Shown here one piece after another: positions 24,954 through 34,196 of a stretch of 64,000 nucleotides of DNA. Below the pieces are notes generated by a model. That model worked only from the letters and a program-made list of their open reading frames with translations. It was not told the origin of the DNA and searched no databases. Location of the stretch: NCBI RefSeq assembly GCF_003115775.1, contig NZ_QEES01000001.1:171041-235040 (forward strand), in the 5' to 3' direction. Every line of letters starts with the position of its first letter. The first letter of the stretch is position 1. This stretch comes from Cellulomonas sp. WB94. Its GTDB lineage: Bacteria; Actinomycetota; Actinomycetes; Actinomycetales; Cellulomonadaceae. Both the position numbers and the translations under genes were made by a program.

Positions 24954-25868
24954 ATGCGACGACCACTGAACTCAGCCGATGCCATGTCCGCACTCCTCAT
25001 CGCGACTCCCCCGCCTCCGCTGTTCGTGTCCGAAGCCGACGTGTGGGACGCCGGGACCCACGAGGGCCTGCGCGTCGCACTGACCGAGGTCGGCGTGGGT
25101 GGGTGGGACTGCCCCGCGGGCCGTGCGGTGCTGATGGCTCTCAGAGGCAGGTCGGCGAGTTGGCTCGCAACCTCGTCGCGGAGCTGCCGAACCGGGGGCG
25201 GCAGCGCCGATCCCGGTGAGGTCCTCTCCGTTGCCTGGCTCACCCTCCATAGGTTCGCCGCGACCATCGCGGCGGCCACCGCCCCGTGGGCCTATCTGTG
25301 GACGTCCGTACGGAATGCGCTGGCTGTTGACGCCGCCGCCGCAGCGATGCTCAGCGACCGTGCGGTTCGCAGGCCGCGCCAGGACTGGCCTGTCGGCGTC
25401 GAGCGTCTGGGTGACCTTGCGACGTCGCCAGATGGCCGCGCCCGGGCCCTCGAGTCGCCACCCTGCATTGCTGAGCGGCCCGACGACAGTGTGTCGCCGA
25501 CCGTCGCCACCCTCGCGGCACACCTGTCCCTCGGCGACGAGGCGGAGACTGCGTTCTGGGCCGACGCCATCGACCGCGCCCTCGAAGTCATGGCCGACGC
25601 TCGACGCTCCTACGAAGAGGTCCAGCTGCGTCGCGACCCGTACCTGCGCCACGTGCTGGGGCTCGACGGCGCAGAGCTTGCGGCGCTGGCGGCCCTGCTC
25701 ATCGGCCCGCGACGCGGAAACCGGGAGGCCCAGTCCTTCCTGCTTGCGCTGCACCGTGACCTCGATGTGCAGCCCGACGACGTCGTCGGGGCGGTGGACC
25801 GGATCCGGTTCCTGACCTCCCGGCGACACGCGGCCGCCGCCGCCCAGCGCGCACCGGTGGCCGCCTGA
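24954..25868 (+). CDS. Sigma-factor-like protein at the head of the transfer operon
   Basis: About 304 residues. The segment DPGEVLSVAWLTLHRFAATIAAATAPWAYLWTSVRNALAVDAAA resembles sigma-70 region 2 (core binding and promoter melting helices), but no convincing region 4 is seen, so a regulator rather than a working sigma factor is equally possible. Three ATG codons (24945, 24954, 24984) are in frame; 24945 overlaps a palindromic operator and none has a strong ribosome site. One oddity is that codons at about 25142-25200 give a Ser/Arg-rich stretch, while another frame over the same bases reads as a smooth helix (LARNLVAELP). That suggests two compensating indels. It leads the operon of mating-pore genes. 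Confidence 0.6.
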   Translation: MRRPLNSADAMSALLIATPPPPLFVSEADVWDAGTHEGLRVALTEVGVGGWDCPAGRAVLMALRGRSASWLATSSRSCRTGGGSADPGEVLSVAWLTLHRFAATIAAATAPWAYLWTSVRNALAVDAAAAAMLSDRAVRRPRQDWPVGVERLGDLATSPDGRARALESPPCIAERPDDSVSPTVATLAAHLSLGDEAETAFWADAIDRALEVMADARRSYEEVQLRRDPYLRHVLGLDGAELAALAALLIGPRRGNREAQSFLLALHRDLDVQPDDVVGAVDRIRFLTSRRHAAAAAQRAPVAA

Positions 25869-25941
25869 CGCATGGCGCTCGCAGGACGTGTGCGCGCGAG
25901 GTCGCATCCCTCGAGGTGAACCCCAACCCCGGGAGCGAGTG

Positions 25942-26640
25942 ATGAAGAAGCGTGGTGTGGCCGTTGCCGTCATGGCATTGCTCCTCGTCGCGGTCTTTGC
26001 CGCAACGAGGCTCGGCCCGGGTGAGCCGGCCGCGGTGCAGCAGTCCATCGCGCCGAGCGTTCCCACCAGCCATTGCCAGAACCCTGACAGCGCTGCTGCG
26101 TCAGACGTCAACGTCTGCCCGGACACTGCCCCTACCCCCGCGCCGCGCCCCCCGGGCATTGACAGAACCCTGACCGTCACTGACTCACCTGACGCATACG
26201 CCCAGACCGTGGCAGCCGTGGTGTTCGGATTCGACACGCGCAAGCTCGACGCCACCGACTACTCGGCACTCCTTCTCGCCGACGCCGACCCGGGCCTGAC
26301 TGCGACCGGACGGGCCGACCTCGACCGACTGATCGCCGACCGAATCCCCGCGACCGAGCTGTGGCAGCGGATGCGCGCCAACCAGCAGTGGTCGACCTTC
26401 GAGGCCAGCAACGTCTGGGAGCCCGGCTCCTGGGAGCAGGTCGTCACTAGCGGCCAGGCCGAGCCCGGCTGGGCGATGCGCAACGTCACCGGGATCCAGA
26501 CCACCCACTACGTCGAGAACGGCACCGACAAGGTCGCCTCGCGCGAACGGACCGTCACGATCGGGATGCGCTGCCCAGCCCCGGGGGCGGACGTCGACCG
26601 GTGCCGCCTCGTGCTCATCGGCGCGACGGTCGTGCCTTGA
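25942..26640 (+). CDS. VirB8/TcpC-like transfer protein with one membrane anchor
   Basis: The ~232-residue product starts MKKRGVAVAVMALLLVAVFAATRL, a single N-terminal membrane helix with a basic N-terminus. A Pro-rich linker follows, then an exported domain from about residue 75 (AYAQTVAAVVFGFDTRKLDATDYSALLLADADPGL). That pattern of N-anchor plus NTF2-like outside domain is that of VirB8/TcpC proteins, which scaffold the mating channel. Similarity is architectural rather than motif-based. ATG 25942 has GGGAGCGAG just upstream and places the anchor at the extreme N-terminus; the upstream extension to 25888 is not credible. The stop shares one base with the next start (TGATG). Confidence 0.68.
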   Translation: MKKRGVAVAVMALLLVAVFAATRLGPGEPAAVQQSIAPSVPTSHCQNPDSAAASDVNVCPDTAPTPAPRPPGIDRTLTVTDSPDAYAQTVAAVVFGFDTRKLDATDYSALLLADADPGLTATGRADLDRLIADRIPATELWQRMRANQQWSTFEASNVWEPGSWEQVVTSGQAEPGWAMRNVTGIQTTHYVENGTDKVASRERTVTIGMRCPAPGADVDRCRLVLIGATVVP

Positions 26641-27638
26641 TGCTCACCAAGCTCATCGCGGTCGGCGCGGCCAGCGTCCTCGCGCTCACCGGGACCCTGG
26701 CCGGGCTGGCCGCGTCCGTGGAAGGCGGCGGGTGCCTGGCGGCGTCGACCGGTTTGGTGGCCGGCCTCGACCACGAGCAGGCCGGGAACGCGCAGGTGAT
26801 CGTCGCCGCCGGACAGCAGCGCGACGTCCCCGCTCGCGGGCTGGTCGTTGCGCTCATGACAGCGATGCAGGAGTCGGGGCTGCGCAACCTGGACTACGGC
26901 GACCGCGACTCGCTTGGGCTTTTCCAGCAGCGACCGTCCATGGGCTGGGGGACGCCGGACGAGGTGCGGGATCCCGCGCACGCCGCAGCAGCGTTCTTCG
27001 GAGGGCCCGCATCACCTGTCGGCAATCGGGGGTTGCTCGACGTCGCCGGATGGGAGGCGATGCCTCTGGCCCAGGCCGCGCAGGCTGTGCAGCGCAGCGC
27101 CTTCCCCGATGCCTACGCCAAGTGGGAGACATCCGCCTGGACGTGGCTCGCCAGCATCGTCAACGACCCGCCGGGCTCCGTCGCGGTCGGCTGCGGGCCG
27201 AGCTCGCCGTCAGCTCGCGTGGCGATCACGGCGGCCGGTCGCTGGCTCGGAACCCCGTACGCCTGGGCCGGCGGTGACCTCAACGGACCCACGTACGGGA
27301 CGGGCACCGGCGCAGGAACCGTGGGCTTCGACTGCTCAGGGCTGACCCGCTACGCGTGGGCGCAGGCGGGGATCCTGCTGCCGCGGACGTCCCGCGACCA
27401 GTGGACCGTGCCCGGAGCGCGAGTACTCGCAATCGCCCAGCTCCAGCCCGGAGACCTGGTCTTCTTCGCGACAGACATAAGTGACCCGACGACGATCTTC
27501 CACGTCGCCATCTCTCTCGGCGGCGACACGATCATTGAGGCGCCCGAGACCGGGGACGTGGTCAAGGTCGTGCAGGGGCTTTCGGGAAACTCGTACTTGT
27601 CTCCGAAGTTCATCGGGGGGCTAAGGCTCGTGCGCTGA
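26640..27638 (+). CDS. NlpC/P60 cell-wall hydrolase with lytic transglycosylase-like domain
   Basis: The 332-residue protein has an N-terminal signal or anchor (LIAVGAASVLALTGTLAGLAA). A small lysozyme-like region follows at about 45-100: VALMTAMQESGLRNLDY, with a candidate catalytic Glu, then SLGLFQQRPSMGWG. The C-terminal NlpC/P60 peptidase, from about residue 195, has the catalytic Cys in FDCSGLTRYAW and His in FHVAISLGG. It should open peptidoglycan for the conjugation channel, equivalent to VirB1 or the CHAP/NlpC proteins of Gram-positive elements. It is translationally coupled to the VirB8-like gene and is the last gene before the operon is interrupted by the FRG gene. Confidence 0.88.
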   Translation: MLTKLIAVGAASVLALTGTLAGLAASVEGGGCLAASTGLVAGLDHEQAGNAQVIVAAGQQRDVPARGLVVALMTAMQESGLRNLDYGDRDSLGLFQQRPSMGWGTPDEVRDPAHAAAAFFGGPASPVGNRGLLDVAGWEAMPLAQAAQAVQRSAFPDAYAKWETSAWTWLASIVNDPPGSVAVGCGPSSPSARVAITAAGRWLGTPYAWAGGDLNGPTYGTGTGAGTVGFDCSGLTRYAWAQAGILLPRTSRDQWTVPGARVLAIAQLQPGDLVFFATDISDPTTIFHVAISLGGDTIIEAPETGDVVKVVQGLSGNSYLSPKFIGGLRLVR

Positions 27639-28062
27639 CACGGGGGCACGGCCGCGGCGCCGCGATCCAGGCCCTAGCGCCGCACGCTGCGGTGGGGATT
27701 CAACGGGTTGGTCGCGCGGTACCTGACGGGACTCCACGGTCGAGAACCAGCTCAGCCCAACCACAAGCGCTACCCACGAAGAGCCAGCTGATCGAAATCC
27801 GACGTGGGCGCGCTACGAGCGAATCCTTCGTACACACTGCCGATGGCGAGCACCTGGTGAGCCGCGTGCCACCTCAGCCCCACGGTGGTCCCGTCCTGGG
27901 TCACGGACGGTTCGCCGAGCGAGATGAGCACCGAATTTCAAGTCACGCCGCTGCCGTCGCCGAAGCGATCGGCGCTCCCCTGCTATGAACGGATCGCGGT
28001 GTTGCAGATGGAGATAAGCAGCCGTCAGCGGGAACTCGCCAGACTGCCGGGCGGTAGCGAAG
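27639..28062. other. Intergenic region between wall hydrolase and FRG gene
   Basis: This 424-base stretch lies between convergent genes. A GC-rich self-complementary CGCGGCGCCGCG at 27653-27664 just after the hydrolase stop may help termination. The frames open here (for example around 27692-27988 on the plus strand) show no recognisable protein, no membrane segment and no good ribosome site. I see nothing else supportable. Confidence 0.4.
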
Positions 28063-29460
28063 TTATGCTCCGAGCTTCGGCAGTTGCATGCGTGCGACAT
28101 AGTCGGCAAGTGCCGGGAAGTCGGGATATATGTACGATCGAGTGTAGCCGAACCGGCTTGCCAAAAACTCACGGATCTCGCTCTTGGCGTTCGCGCTAAT
28201 CCGGAAAGTAAACGTCGGAGCGAAGTTGTGCTTATTGGGTCGCGGCTTTCGCCTTGGATCGAACGTCTTCACGTAGATCGATCCCGCTGCGAGGATGTCA
28301 GCTCGAGTCCAGTACGTCACTGGGCGCGACGTGCCACTGCTCTTGAAGTAGGGCTGAGTCTTCGCAGTCGTTATGGGAATGCCGTCCAAGAGGAAAGCGG
28401 CGTTCTGGGCTGAGATTCGTGGATCGTACGCCGGCGGAACCCAGACCCTTCTCCGCGCCCCTGTGCCCCAATCGACGCTCTGGCGCGCCGTGGTGTCAGT
28501 CCAATGGTGCCAAGGGGGAAGGCGATCGCCCCACTCTACGTCGAGTTCGACCTGTGTCGTTTCCGACACGGCCTCCGTCCCCGATTTCAGCACGGGCGTA
28601 GTCGCGAAAGCGATGAGTCGGCCGTCGTGCGAATCCGTTTGGAGATGCTCTTCTACGGCGAACCACGCGGCGATGAAGGGGTTCTTAGTCACGTCCAACA
28701 GGCGCGTCGGGCCGCCAGCGTGTTGGATTCTTGCAAACGTCTCAAGGGCAGACATGCCATCGAAGCGCCAATCGGTGCGCGCCACGCGGAGCATCTCGCG
28801 CTCTGCGGCCACCATTTGTTCTTCGTTTGGATAGGGTTGTTGCGACTTCGGATTATGCTTGGGCAACTTCACCCCGTTCGCTTCCATGAGGCGCCGGAAC
28901 AAAGCGCTATGCATGCCCCATTCGGCGTCCCGATGTCCTCGCCAGACCAATCTAAGGTCGGGAACCTTTGTGATGAGTGTCGCGATTGCCCTATTGAGCC
29001 CGTCAAAGGAGTCGACGAGTGCCTCATCGTTGGCAAAATAGGCCCCAGAGGACGTCATCGCTGGCGAATAATACGCCCTTGGCGGATCCGGTCGGGAGTA
29101 TGTCGCCGCGTTGGTTAGGGATGTAAATGAGGATGGGATGTCGATCCGTAGTGCGTCACGAAGTCCTGGAAGTCCGAAGGCCCCTTGTATCGACGCCAGC
29201 AGCTTCCCAGTATCGATCGTCGAGATTGACACCATCCGGTTGGCTAGATCGAGAAAGTCCCGCCGTGGAAGTGCCGCAGCGACCGCTTGAGATGCGATGG
29301 CATTCAACGACTCCTGGATCTGAGCGCTGAGGGCTGTGCTCCATAGAGGGCGGGTGTTGGCCAGGAAGCGAAGTTCTCGGCCGAGGCCTCCGAGCTCACT
29401 TTCGACCTTGACAACCGGCTCGACGCTTGGCGCTCCACTCTCTTCCGTCACGTTCGTCAA
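28063..29460 (-). CDS. FRG-domain protein, cargo inside transfer operon
   Basis: The 465-residue product carries an FRG domain in its middle: VWRGHRDAEWGMHSALFRR near residue 172 and FARIQHAGGPTRLLDVTKNPFIAAWFAVEEH near 240-270, the two hallmark segments. Residues 1-150 form a helical region of unknown role and the C-terminus ends in a KSEIREFLASRFG helix. The catalytic function of FRG proteins is not established, though they recur in mobile elements and defence loci. Codon use is less GC-biased than neighbouring transfer genes, and it runs against the operon it splits, both signs of separate insertion. The listed start is TTG 29460; GTG 29451, nine bases inside, has GGTAGG at a better distance. 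Confidence 0.8.
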   Translation of the reverse strand: MTNVTEESGAPSVEPVVKVESELGGLGRELRFLANTRPLWSTALSAQIQESLNAIASQAVAAALPRRDFLDLANRMVSISTIDTGKLLASIQGAFGLPGLRDALRIDIPSSFTSLTNAATYSRPDPPRAYYSPAMTSSGAYFANDEALVDSFDGLNRAIATLITKVPDLRLVWRGHRDAEWGMHSALFRRLMEANGVKLPKHNPKSQQPYPNEEQMVAAEREMLRVARTDWRFDGMSALETFARIQHAGGPTRLLDVTKNPFIAAWFAVEEHLQTDSHDGRLIAFATTPVLKSGTEAVSETTQVELDVEWGDRLPPWHHWTDTTARQSVDWGTGARRRVWVPPAYDPRISAQNAAFLLDGIPITTAKTQPYFKSSGTSRPVTYWTRADILAAGSIYVKTFDPRRKPRPNKHNFAPTFTFRISANAKSEIREFLASRFGYTRSYIYPDFPALADYVARMQLPKLGA

Positions 29461-29749
29461 CCTACCCGGAACACTCCCGACTCTCGGCTATTCGCAAGGA
29501 ACAGAGACCCGCGCACTCGGCTCCAGGTCTGTGCGCGACGGCGGCTCATCGCTGCCGCAGACAACAGTCGCCCGGTTCGGGGTCGCTTGGGCCATCGTCG
29601 GTGTAGTGATCCGGCCCAACCCGACGCCGAAGTCCCTCGCTCACGTCCGGACGCTGACGCGGCCATGTCGCCGCGGGCGTGCGCATTGCCGGCTCTCTCC
29701 CTCTCGTAGCCGCGTGATGTGCGGAACCGTCGCCCTTGGGGAGAGCGCC

Positions 29750-30067
29750 ATGAACGTCGACCTTCGCCTCGCACTCGCCAGCCGGCTCCCCTTCGAGGAC
29801 CCCGGCATCTCCTCCAACACGACCGGCCTCCCAGGCCTGGCTCAGCTGAAGCAGATCGTCGGCGCCCTGCTGACCTTCGGTCTTGTGGCCTGCGTCGCCG
29901 CTCTGGTCGCATCGGCCGTCGTGTGGGGGTTCGGAGCAAACTCCGGCAACCCCCACCTCGCGGGCCGCGGCAAGACCGGCGTGATCGCGGCGGCCGGGGC
30001 CGCGCTGCTGATCGGTGCCGCGAACGCGATCATCGCGTTCTTCTCCGCCGCCGGCTCGCTCGTCTGA
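29750..30067 (+). CDS. Small two-helix membrane protein (DUF6112-like, VirB2 position)
   Basis: The 105-residue protein has two hydrophobic helices, about residues 34-60 (IVGALLTFGLVACVAALVASAVVWGF) and 78-101 (GVIAAAGAALLIGAANAIIAFFSA), joined by a short basic loop, and a Ser/Pro-containing N-terminus. This is the shape of VirB2-type pilins and of the DUF6112 proteins that precede VirB6 in actinobacterial transfer operons. ATG 29750 has GGGGAGAG five bases upstream. The next gene follows by 24 bases. A pilin role is inferred from shape and order. Confidence 0.75.
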   Translation: MNVDLRLALASRLPFEDPGISSNTTGLPGLAQLKQIVGALLTFGLVACVAALVASAVVWGFGANSGNPHLAGRGKTGVIAAAGAALLIGAANAIIAFFSAAGSLV

Positions 30068-30091
30068 GCCGGGCGCGACGGGGAACCAGCC

Positions 30092-31237
30092 GTGAACATG
30101 TGCGACCTGCTGCCGCTGACGCCTGCCTGCATCGGGGACGTGGCGTCGGGCGTCGGCGTCGTCGCCGCAGGCGGGGTGCTCGATGCCATCGGTCGAGCGT
30201 TCGCCTCAGCCGCCGAGTCCGTGATGAAAGCCGTGTTCGACGCAATCGGAGCGACCACGACCGTAGATCTGAGCGCGCCGTACGTGACGCGCAACGCCGC
30301 CGCTCTCGGGTCGGTGGCGCTGGTACTGATCGTCGGGCTGTTCGTGGTCCAGGTCATGGTGTCCGCGTTCCGACGGGAGCCGGGTGGCCTGGGTCGGGCG
30401 GTGACCGGAGCGGGCATGGCGATCCTGGGGACCGCAGCTGCGGCCGCCGCCGTCCAGGCGCTGCTCTCGGCGGTGGACGGGATCTGTGAAGGCATCGCCG
30501 GCCTGGCGGGGACCTCGATCCAGGCGGCGGCCCGCCGGCTGCTGGACGTGACCGTCCTGACCAAGCTCACGACGATCGGGGTCGGCGGCTCGGCCCTGAT
30601 GATCCTGTTCGGGCTGTTGTTCATCGTCGGAGCGGTGCTGACGTTGGGCACCCTGCTCGTGCGCCAGGCGCTGATCGTCATCGCCGTGGTCGTCGCCCCG
30701 CTGGCGCTGACCGGCGGGACCGCGCGGGTCACCTCTCGATGGGTGGTGCGCTGGGTCCAGGTGACCCTCGCGCTGGTCTTGTCCAAGCTCGCCATCGTCA
30801 TCGTGTTCGTCGTCGCGATCGGGATGCTCGGCGAGGCGAGCGGCATCGGTGCACTGCTGTCCGGGTTCATCCTGCTGCTGCTTGCAGCGCTGGCCCCGTG
30901 GGCCTGCTTCAAGGTCCTGGATTTCGCGGGCACTCAGGTCGCCGGCGAGTGGCACCGCGCCACCAACGGGTCCACGCTCGCCGCCGTCCACCAGGGCCGG
31001 GTCAGCGTGCAGTCCCTGATGCGCACCGTGGCGCCCGTCGTCGGCGGTGCGACTGGCGGGCCGGCCGGGGCTGCAGCCGGCGGCGGCGCGGGGTCTGGCG
31101 GGTCGAGCACCTCGCGCAGCGGGCCACCGCCGATCGCTGTCACGTCCCGCAACTGGCCTTCCGTCTCTGAACCGACGACGCCGCCCCGCCCGGTCAAGTC
31201 GTCCCACGCCCCAGCGCAGCCTGAGAGGCCAGCATGA
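30092..31237 (+). CDS. VirB6/TrbL-like multi-span channel protein
   Basis: The 381-residue integral membrane protein has about six to seven hydrophobic spans between residues 68 and 275, for example AALGSVALVLIVGLFVVQVMV, LMILFGLLFIVGAVLTLGTLLV, QALIVIAVVVAPLAL and GALLSGFILLLLAALAPW. The cytoplasmic tail is Gly/Ser/Pro-rich and ends in PPRPVKSSHAPAQPERPA. This matches VirB6/TrbL proteins of the conjugation inner-membrane channel. GTG 30092 has GGGGA seven bases upstream. The stop overlaps the next ATG by four bases, so expression is coupled. Confidence 0.83.
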   Translation: MNMCDLLPLTPACIGDVASGVGVVAAGGVLDAIGRAFASAAESVMKAVFDAIGATTTVDLSAPYVTRNAAALGSVALVLIVGLFVVQVMVSAFRREPGGLGRAVTGAGMAILGTAAAAAAVQALLSAVDGICEGIAGLAGTSIQAAARRLLDVTVLTKLTTIGVGGSALMILFGLLFIVGAVLTLGTLLVRQALIVIAVVVAPLALTGGTARVTSRWVVRWVQVTLALVLSKLAIVIVFVVAIGMLGEASGIGALLSGFILLLLAALAPWACFKVLDFAGTQVAGEWHRATNGSTLAAVHQGRVSVQSLMRTVAPVVGGATGGPAGAAAGGGAGSGGSSTSRSGPPPIAVTSRNWPSVSEPTTPPRPVKSSHAPAQPERPA

Positions 31238-32700
31238 CGATCGCTACCGCCCGCCCCGCCGCCACGCCGACCACCGGTACCGTCCGCTTCGGCCGTCGAT
31301 CCACGCGCGGGGTCCTGCTCGGCCTGACCGCGCCAAGACTCGTCGCCCTGGCCTTCGCTGTGATCGTCGTGATCCCGGCCGTCTACCTCGACGGGCTGGG
31401 CGGCGTGCTGGTCACCTCGCCCGTGTGGGGGCTCGCGCTCGCGACGGCGTTCGTCACCGTCGCGGGACGTCGGGCAGCCGAGTGGGTGCCGGTGTACGGG
31501 CATTGGGTGGTGCGCCGAGCGCGGCACCAGAACGTCTACGGCGTCCGGGTACTCACGCCCCGACCGGCCGGGACGCTGGCCCTGCCGGGGGACGCCGCGT
31601 GCCTGCGCGTTCACCACGACGAGGTCATCGACGCCGCCATGATCCACGACCCTTACGCCCAGACCCTCACCGCGGTCGCCAAGATCCGCCACCCGTCGTT
31701 CGTCCTGCAGTCCCCCGCCGACCAGGACCGACGGGTCGCTGGATGGGGCCGTGTCCTGGCCACGGCGTGCGCGTCGGGCCGGATCGGGCGCATCCAGGTG
31801 CTCGAGCGCACCCTGCCGGACTCCGGCGCGGGCATCCGGTCACACTGGGCCGCGCACGGCGTGCCCGGGGAGTCTTGGGCGTCGCGCCAGTACGAGGAAC
31901 TGCTCACCCAGGCCGCGCCGACCACCGAGCGGCACGAGACGACCCTGAGCATCAGCCTGGACCTGTCCCGCGCCCGCCGGGCCGTGCGCGCCGAGGGCGG
32001 CGGGGTGGGCGGTGCGGCCGCGGTTCTGCGTCGCGAGCTGACCACAGTGGTCGCCGCGCTGCGGGCCGCCGAAATCACCGTCGACGGCTGGGTCGACCCC
32101 GGTGACCTGGCGGTCATGCTGCGCCTCGCGTACGACCCCGCCGCGGCATTGACGCTCGACCGGACCGACGTCGGGCGCGACCTGGCGACCGCAGGTCCGG
32201 TCACGGTCCACGAGCACCTCGACCACCTGCGCACCGACACCGGCGCGCACGCCGTCTACTGGATCAGCGAGTGGCCCCGCTCGGAGGTCTACCCCGGGTT
32301 CCTGTCTCCCATCCTGCTCGCCGCCGGGGTACGACGAGCGACGTCGATCATCGCCCAGCCGCTGACCACCACCGAGGCAATGCGCGCCGTGCGCAGGGAG
32401 CGCGTCGAGTACCAGACCGACGCCGCCCACCGCGCCCGCATCGGGCAGATCAGCGACGCCGGCGCCGAGCAGGAGTGGGCCGACGTCACCCAGCGCGAGC
32501 GCGATCTCATCGCCGGGCACGGCGACCTGCGCTACGCCGGCTTCGTCGTGGTCACCGCCCCCAACCTCGACGCCCTGCAGGCCGCGAAGTCCGCGATCGA
32601 GCAGGCCGCCGTCCAGGCTGGTTGCGAGACGCGCCTGCTGCTCGGCCAGCAAGCCCAGGCGTTCGCCGCTGCGGCCCTGCCGCTGGGCCGCGGTATCTGA
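31234..32700 (+). CDS. SCO6880-family transfer protein
   Basis: The 488-residue protein has two adjacent N-terminal membrane helices (about residues 34-72: ALAFAVIVVIPAVYLDG and LVTSPVWGLALATAFVTV), then a large cytoplasmic part without a Walker motif. Size, the paired helices and the position between VirB6-like and VirB4 genes match the SCO6880 family of actinobacterial conjugation systems, whose members probably combine VirB3-like helices with a degenerate ATPase-like N-domain. Segments such as ETTLSISLDLSRARRAVRAEGG and YWISEWPRSEVYPGFL are typical of it. It starts inside the stop of the preceding gene (ATGA). Confidence 0.83.
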   Translation: MTIATARPAATPTTGTVRFGRRSTRGVLLGLTAPRLVALAFAVIVVIPAVYLDGLGGVLVTSPVWGLALATAFVTVAGRRAAEWVPVYGHWVVRRARHQNVYGVRVLTPRPAGTLALPGDAACLRVHHDEVIDAAMIHDPYAQTLTAVAKIRHPSFVLQSPADQDRRVAGWGRVLATACASGRIGRIQVLERTLPDSGAGIRSHWAAHGVPGESWASRQYEELLTQAAPTTERHETTLSISLDLSRARRAVRAEGGGVGGAAAVLRRELTTVVAALRAAEITVDGWVDPGDLAVMLRLAYDPAAALTLDRTDVGRDLATAGPVTVHEHLDHLRTDTGAHAVYWISEWPRSEVYPGFLSPILLAAGVRRATSIIAQPLTTTEAMRAVRRERVEYQTDAAHRARIGQISDAGAEQEWADVTQRERDLIAGHGDLRYAGFVVVTAPNLDALQAAKSAIEQAAVQAGCETRLLLGQQAQAFAAAALPLGRGI

Positions 32701-32708
32701 GGCCGGCC

Positions 32709-34196
32709 GTGGACACGCCCCGCACCCACGCCACCCAGCTCCTCGCGCCAGCGACCACCGCACGGGCTGGTCGACGCGAGACCCGCCGTCAGCTGGCCGA
32801 GGTACAGCATCGGGCGCGGTCCGATGCAGCCGAGAACCGACGAGCCGCTGCCCGCGAGGCACGGGCTACCCAGAGCGCCACGCGCTTCCTGCCCCGCTCG
32901 GGTGAGGCCGGACCGGCCGCGCTCCGCTCCTGGCTGCCGTTCACGGTCCCGCCGCATGCCGCGACGTCGGCGACGCTGGCAGGCGCCTACCCGTTCCTCG
33001 CCGAAGCCGGGCTCGGGTCCGCCGGGTTGCTCATCGGCACCGACCTGCTCTCCGGCGGAGCATTCGTCTACGACCCGTGGGTCCTGTACCGCCAGGGCGC
33101 CCTCACCAACCCCAACGTCCTGCTCGCCGGGGTCATCGGCACCGGCAAGTCGGCCCTCGCCAAGGCACTCGCGACCCGGTCGCTCGCGTTCGGGATCCGC
33201 GTCTACGTGCCCGGCGACCCGAAGGGCGAGTGGACCGCGGTGGCCGACGCCGTCGGCGGCACGGCCATCACCCTGGGCCGCGGGCTGCCCAACCGCCTCA
33301 ACCCCCTCGACGCCGGACGACGCCCCCGCGGACTCAGCGACGCCCAGTGGCGCGCGATCGTCTGGTCGCGTCGCCGCGAGCTGCTCGGCGTCCTGGCCGA
33401 GACAGTGCTGGCCAGGCCGATCCGCCCCGTCGAGCACACCGCCCTGGACGCCGCCCTCACCTCCGCGGTGACCGCGTCACCCGAGCCGACCCTGCCCGCC
33501 GTCGTCGTACGCCTCATCGACCCCCACGGTCTCGACGACGCCGACACGGCGCTACTCCGCTCCGACGGGCGGGACGTCGCCCACGCCCTGCGCCGCCTGG
33601 TCCACGGCGACCTGGCTGGCATCTTCGACGGGCCCTCGACGGTCGCCTTCGACACCGACGCCCCGATGGTCACCCTCGACCTGTCCAAGGTCTCCGGCAA
33701 CGACGCGCTGCTGTCCCTGGTCATGACGTGTGCGTCGGCCTGGATGGAAGGCGCCCTTCAGGACCCTGACGGCGGCCGGCGCTGGGTCGTCTACGACGAA
33801 GCGTGGCGCGTCATGCGCCACCCGGCCCTGATCCGGCGCATGCAGGCCCAGTGGAAGCTCTCCCGCGCCTACGGCATCGCCAACCTCATGGTCATCCACC
33901 GCCTGTCCGACCTCGACGCCATCGGTGACCACGGATCCGAAGCGCGTGCGCTGGCCCAGGGGTTGCTCGCCGACTGCTCGACGCGCATCACCTACCGCCA
34001 GGAGTCCGACCAGCTCTCCGGCTCCGCGACAGCCCTCGGCCTGACCGCCACCGAGACCGAGCTGCTACCGACCCTCGGCGTCGGACAAGGACTGTGGCGA
34101 ATCCGGGACAGGGCCTTCCTCGTCCAGCATCAGCTCACGCGCGGCGAGCTCGCAGCGTTCGACACAACGGCCCGGATGAACGGCGTCGCCTCATGA
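32709..34196 (+). CDS. VirB4-type conjugation ATPase
   Basis: The ~495-residue ATPase has Walker A GVIGTGKSAL near residue 142 and Walker B RWVVYDEAWRVM near 358. AYGIANLMVIHRLSDLDAIGD and STRITYRQESDQLSGSATALGL follow, which are the conserved VirB4 C-terminal segments. It powers assembly and substrate movement in the mating channel. GTG 32709 follows the SCO6880 stop by 8 bases and begins a natural N-terminus; the frame is open further back to 32271 but that is inside the preceding gene. The protein is shorter than a full VirB4 because the N-terminal domain is carried by the SCO6880 protein in this lineage. The stop overlaps the next start (ATGA). Confidence 0.92.
   Translation: MDTPRTHATQLLAPATTARAGRRETRRQLAEVQHRARSDAAENRRAAAREARATQSATRFLPRSGEAGPAALRSWLPFTVPPHAATSATLAGAYPFLAEAGLGSAGLLIGTDLLSGGAFVYDPWVLYRQGALTNPNVLLAGVIGTGKSALAKALATRSLAFGIRVYVPGDPKGEWTAVADAVGGTAITLGRGLPNRLNPLDAGRRPRGLSDAQWRAIVWSRRRELLGVLAETVLARPIRPVEHTALDAALTSAVTASPEPTLPAVVVRLIDPHGLDDADTALLRSDGRDVAHALRRLVHGDLAGIFDGPSTVAFDTDAPMVTLDLSKVSGNDALLSLVMTCASAWMEGALQDPDGGRRWVVYDEAWRVMRHPALIRRMQAQWKLSRAYGIANLMVIHRLSDLDAIGDHGSEARALAQGLLADCSTRITYRQESDQLSGSATALGLTATETELLPTLGVGQGLWRIRDRAFLVQHQLTRGELAAFDTTARMNGVAS

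Noticed and set aside
27692..27988. Open frame of 98 codons after the wall hydrolase gene
   Set aside because: No ribosome site, no recognisable motif, mixed composition; probably chance.
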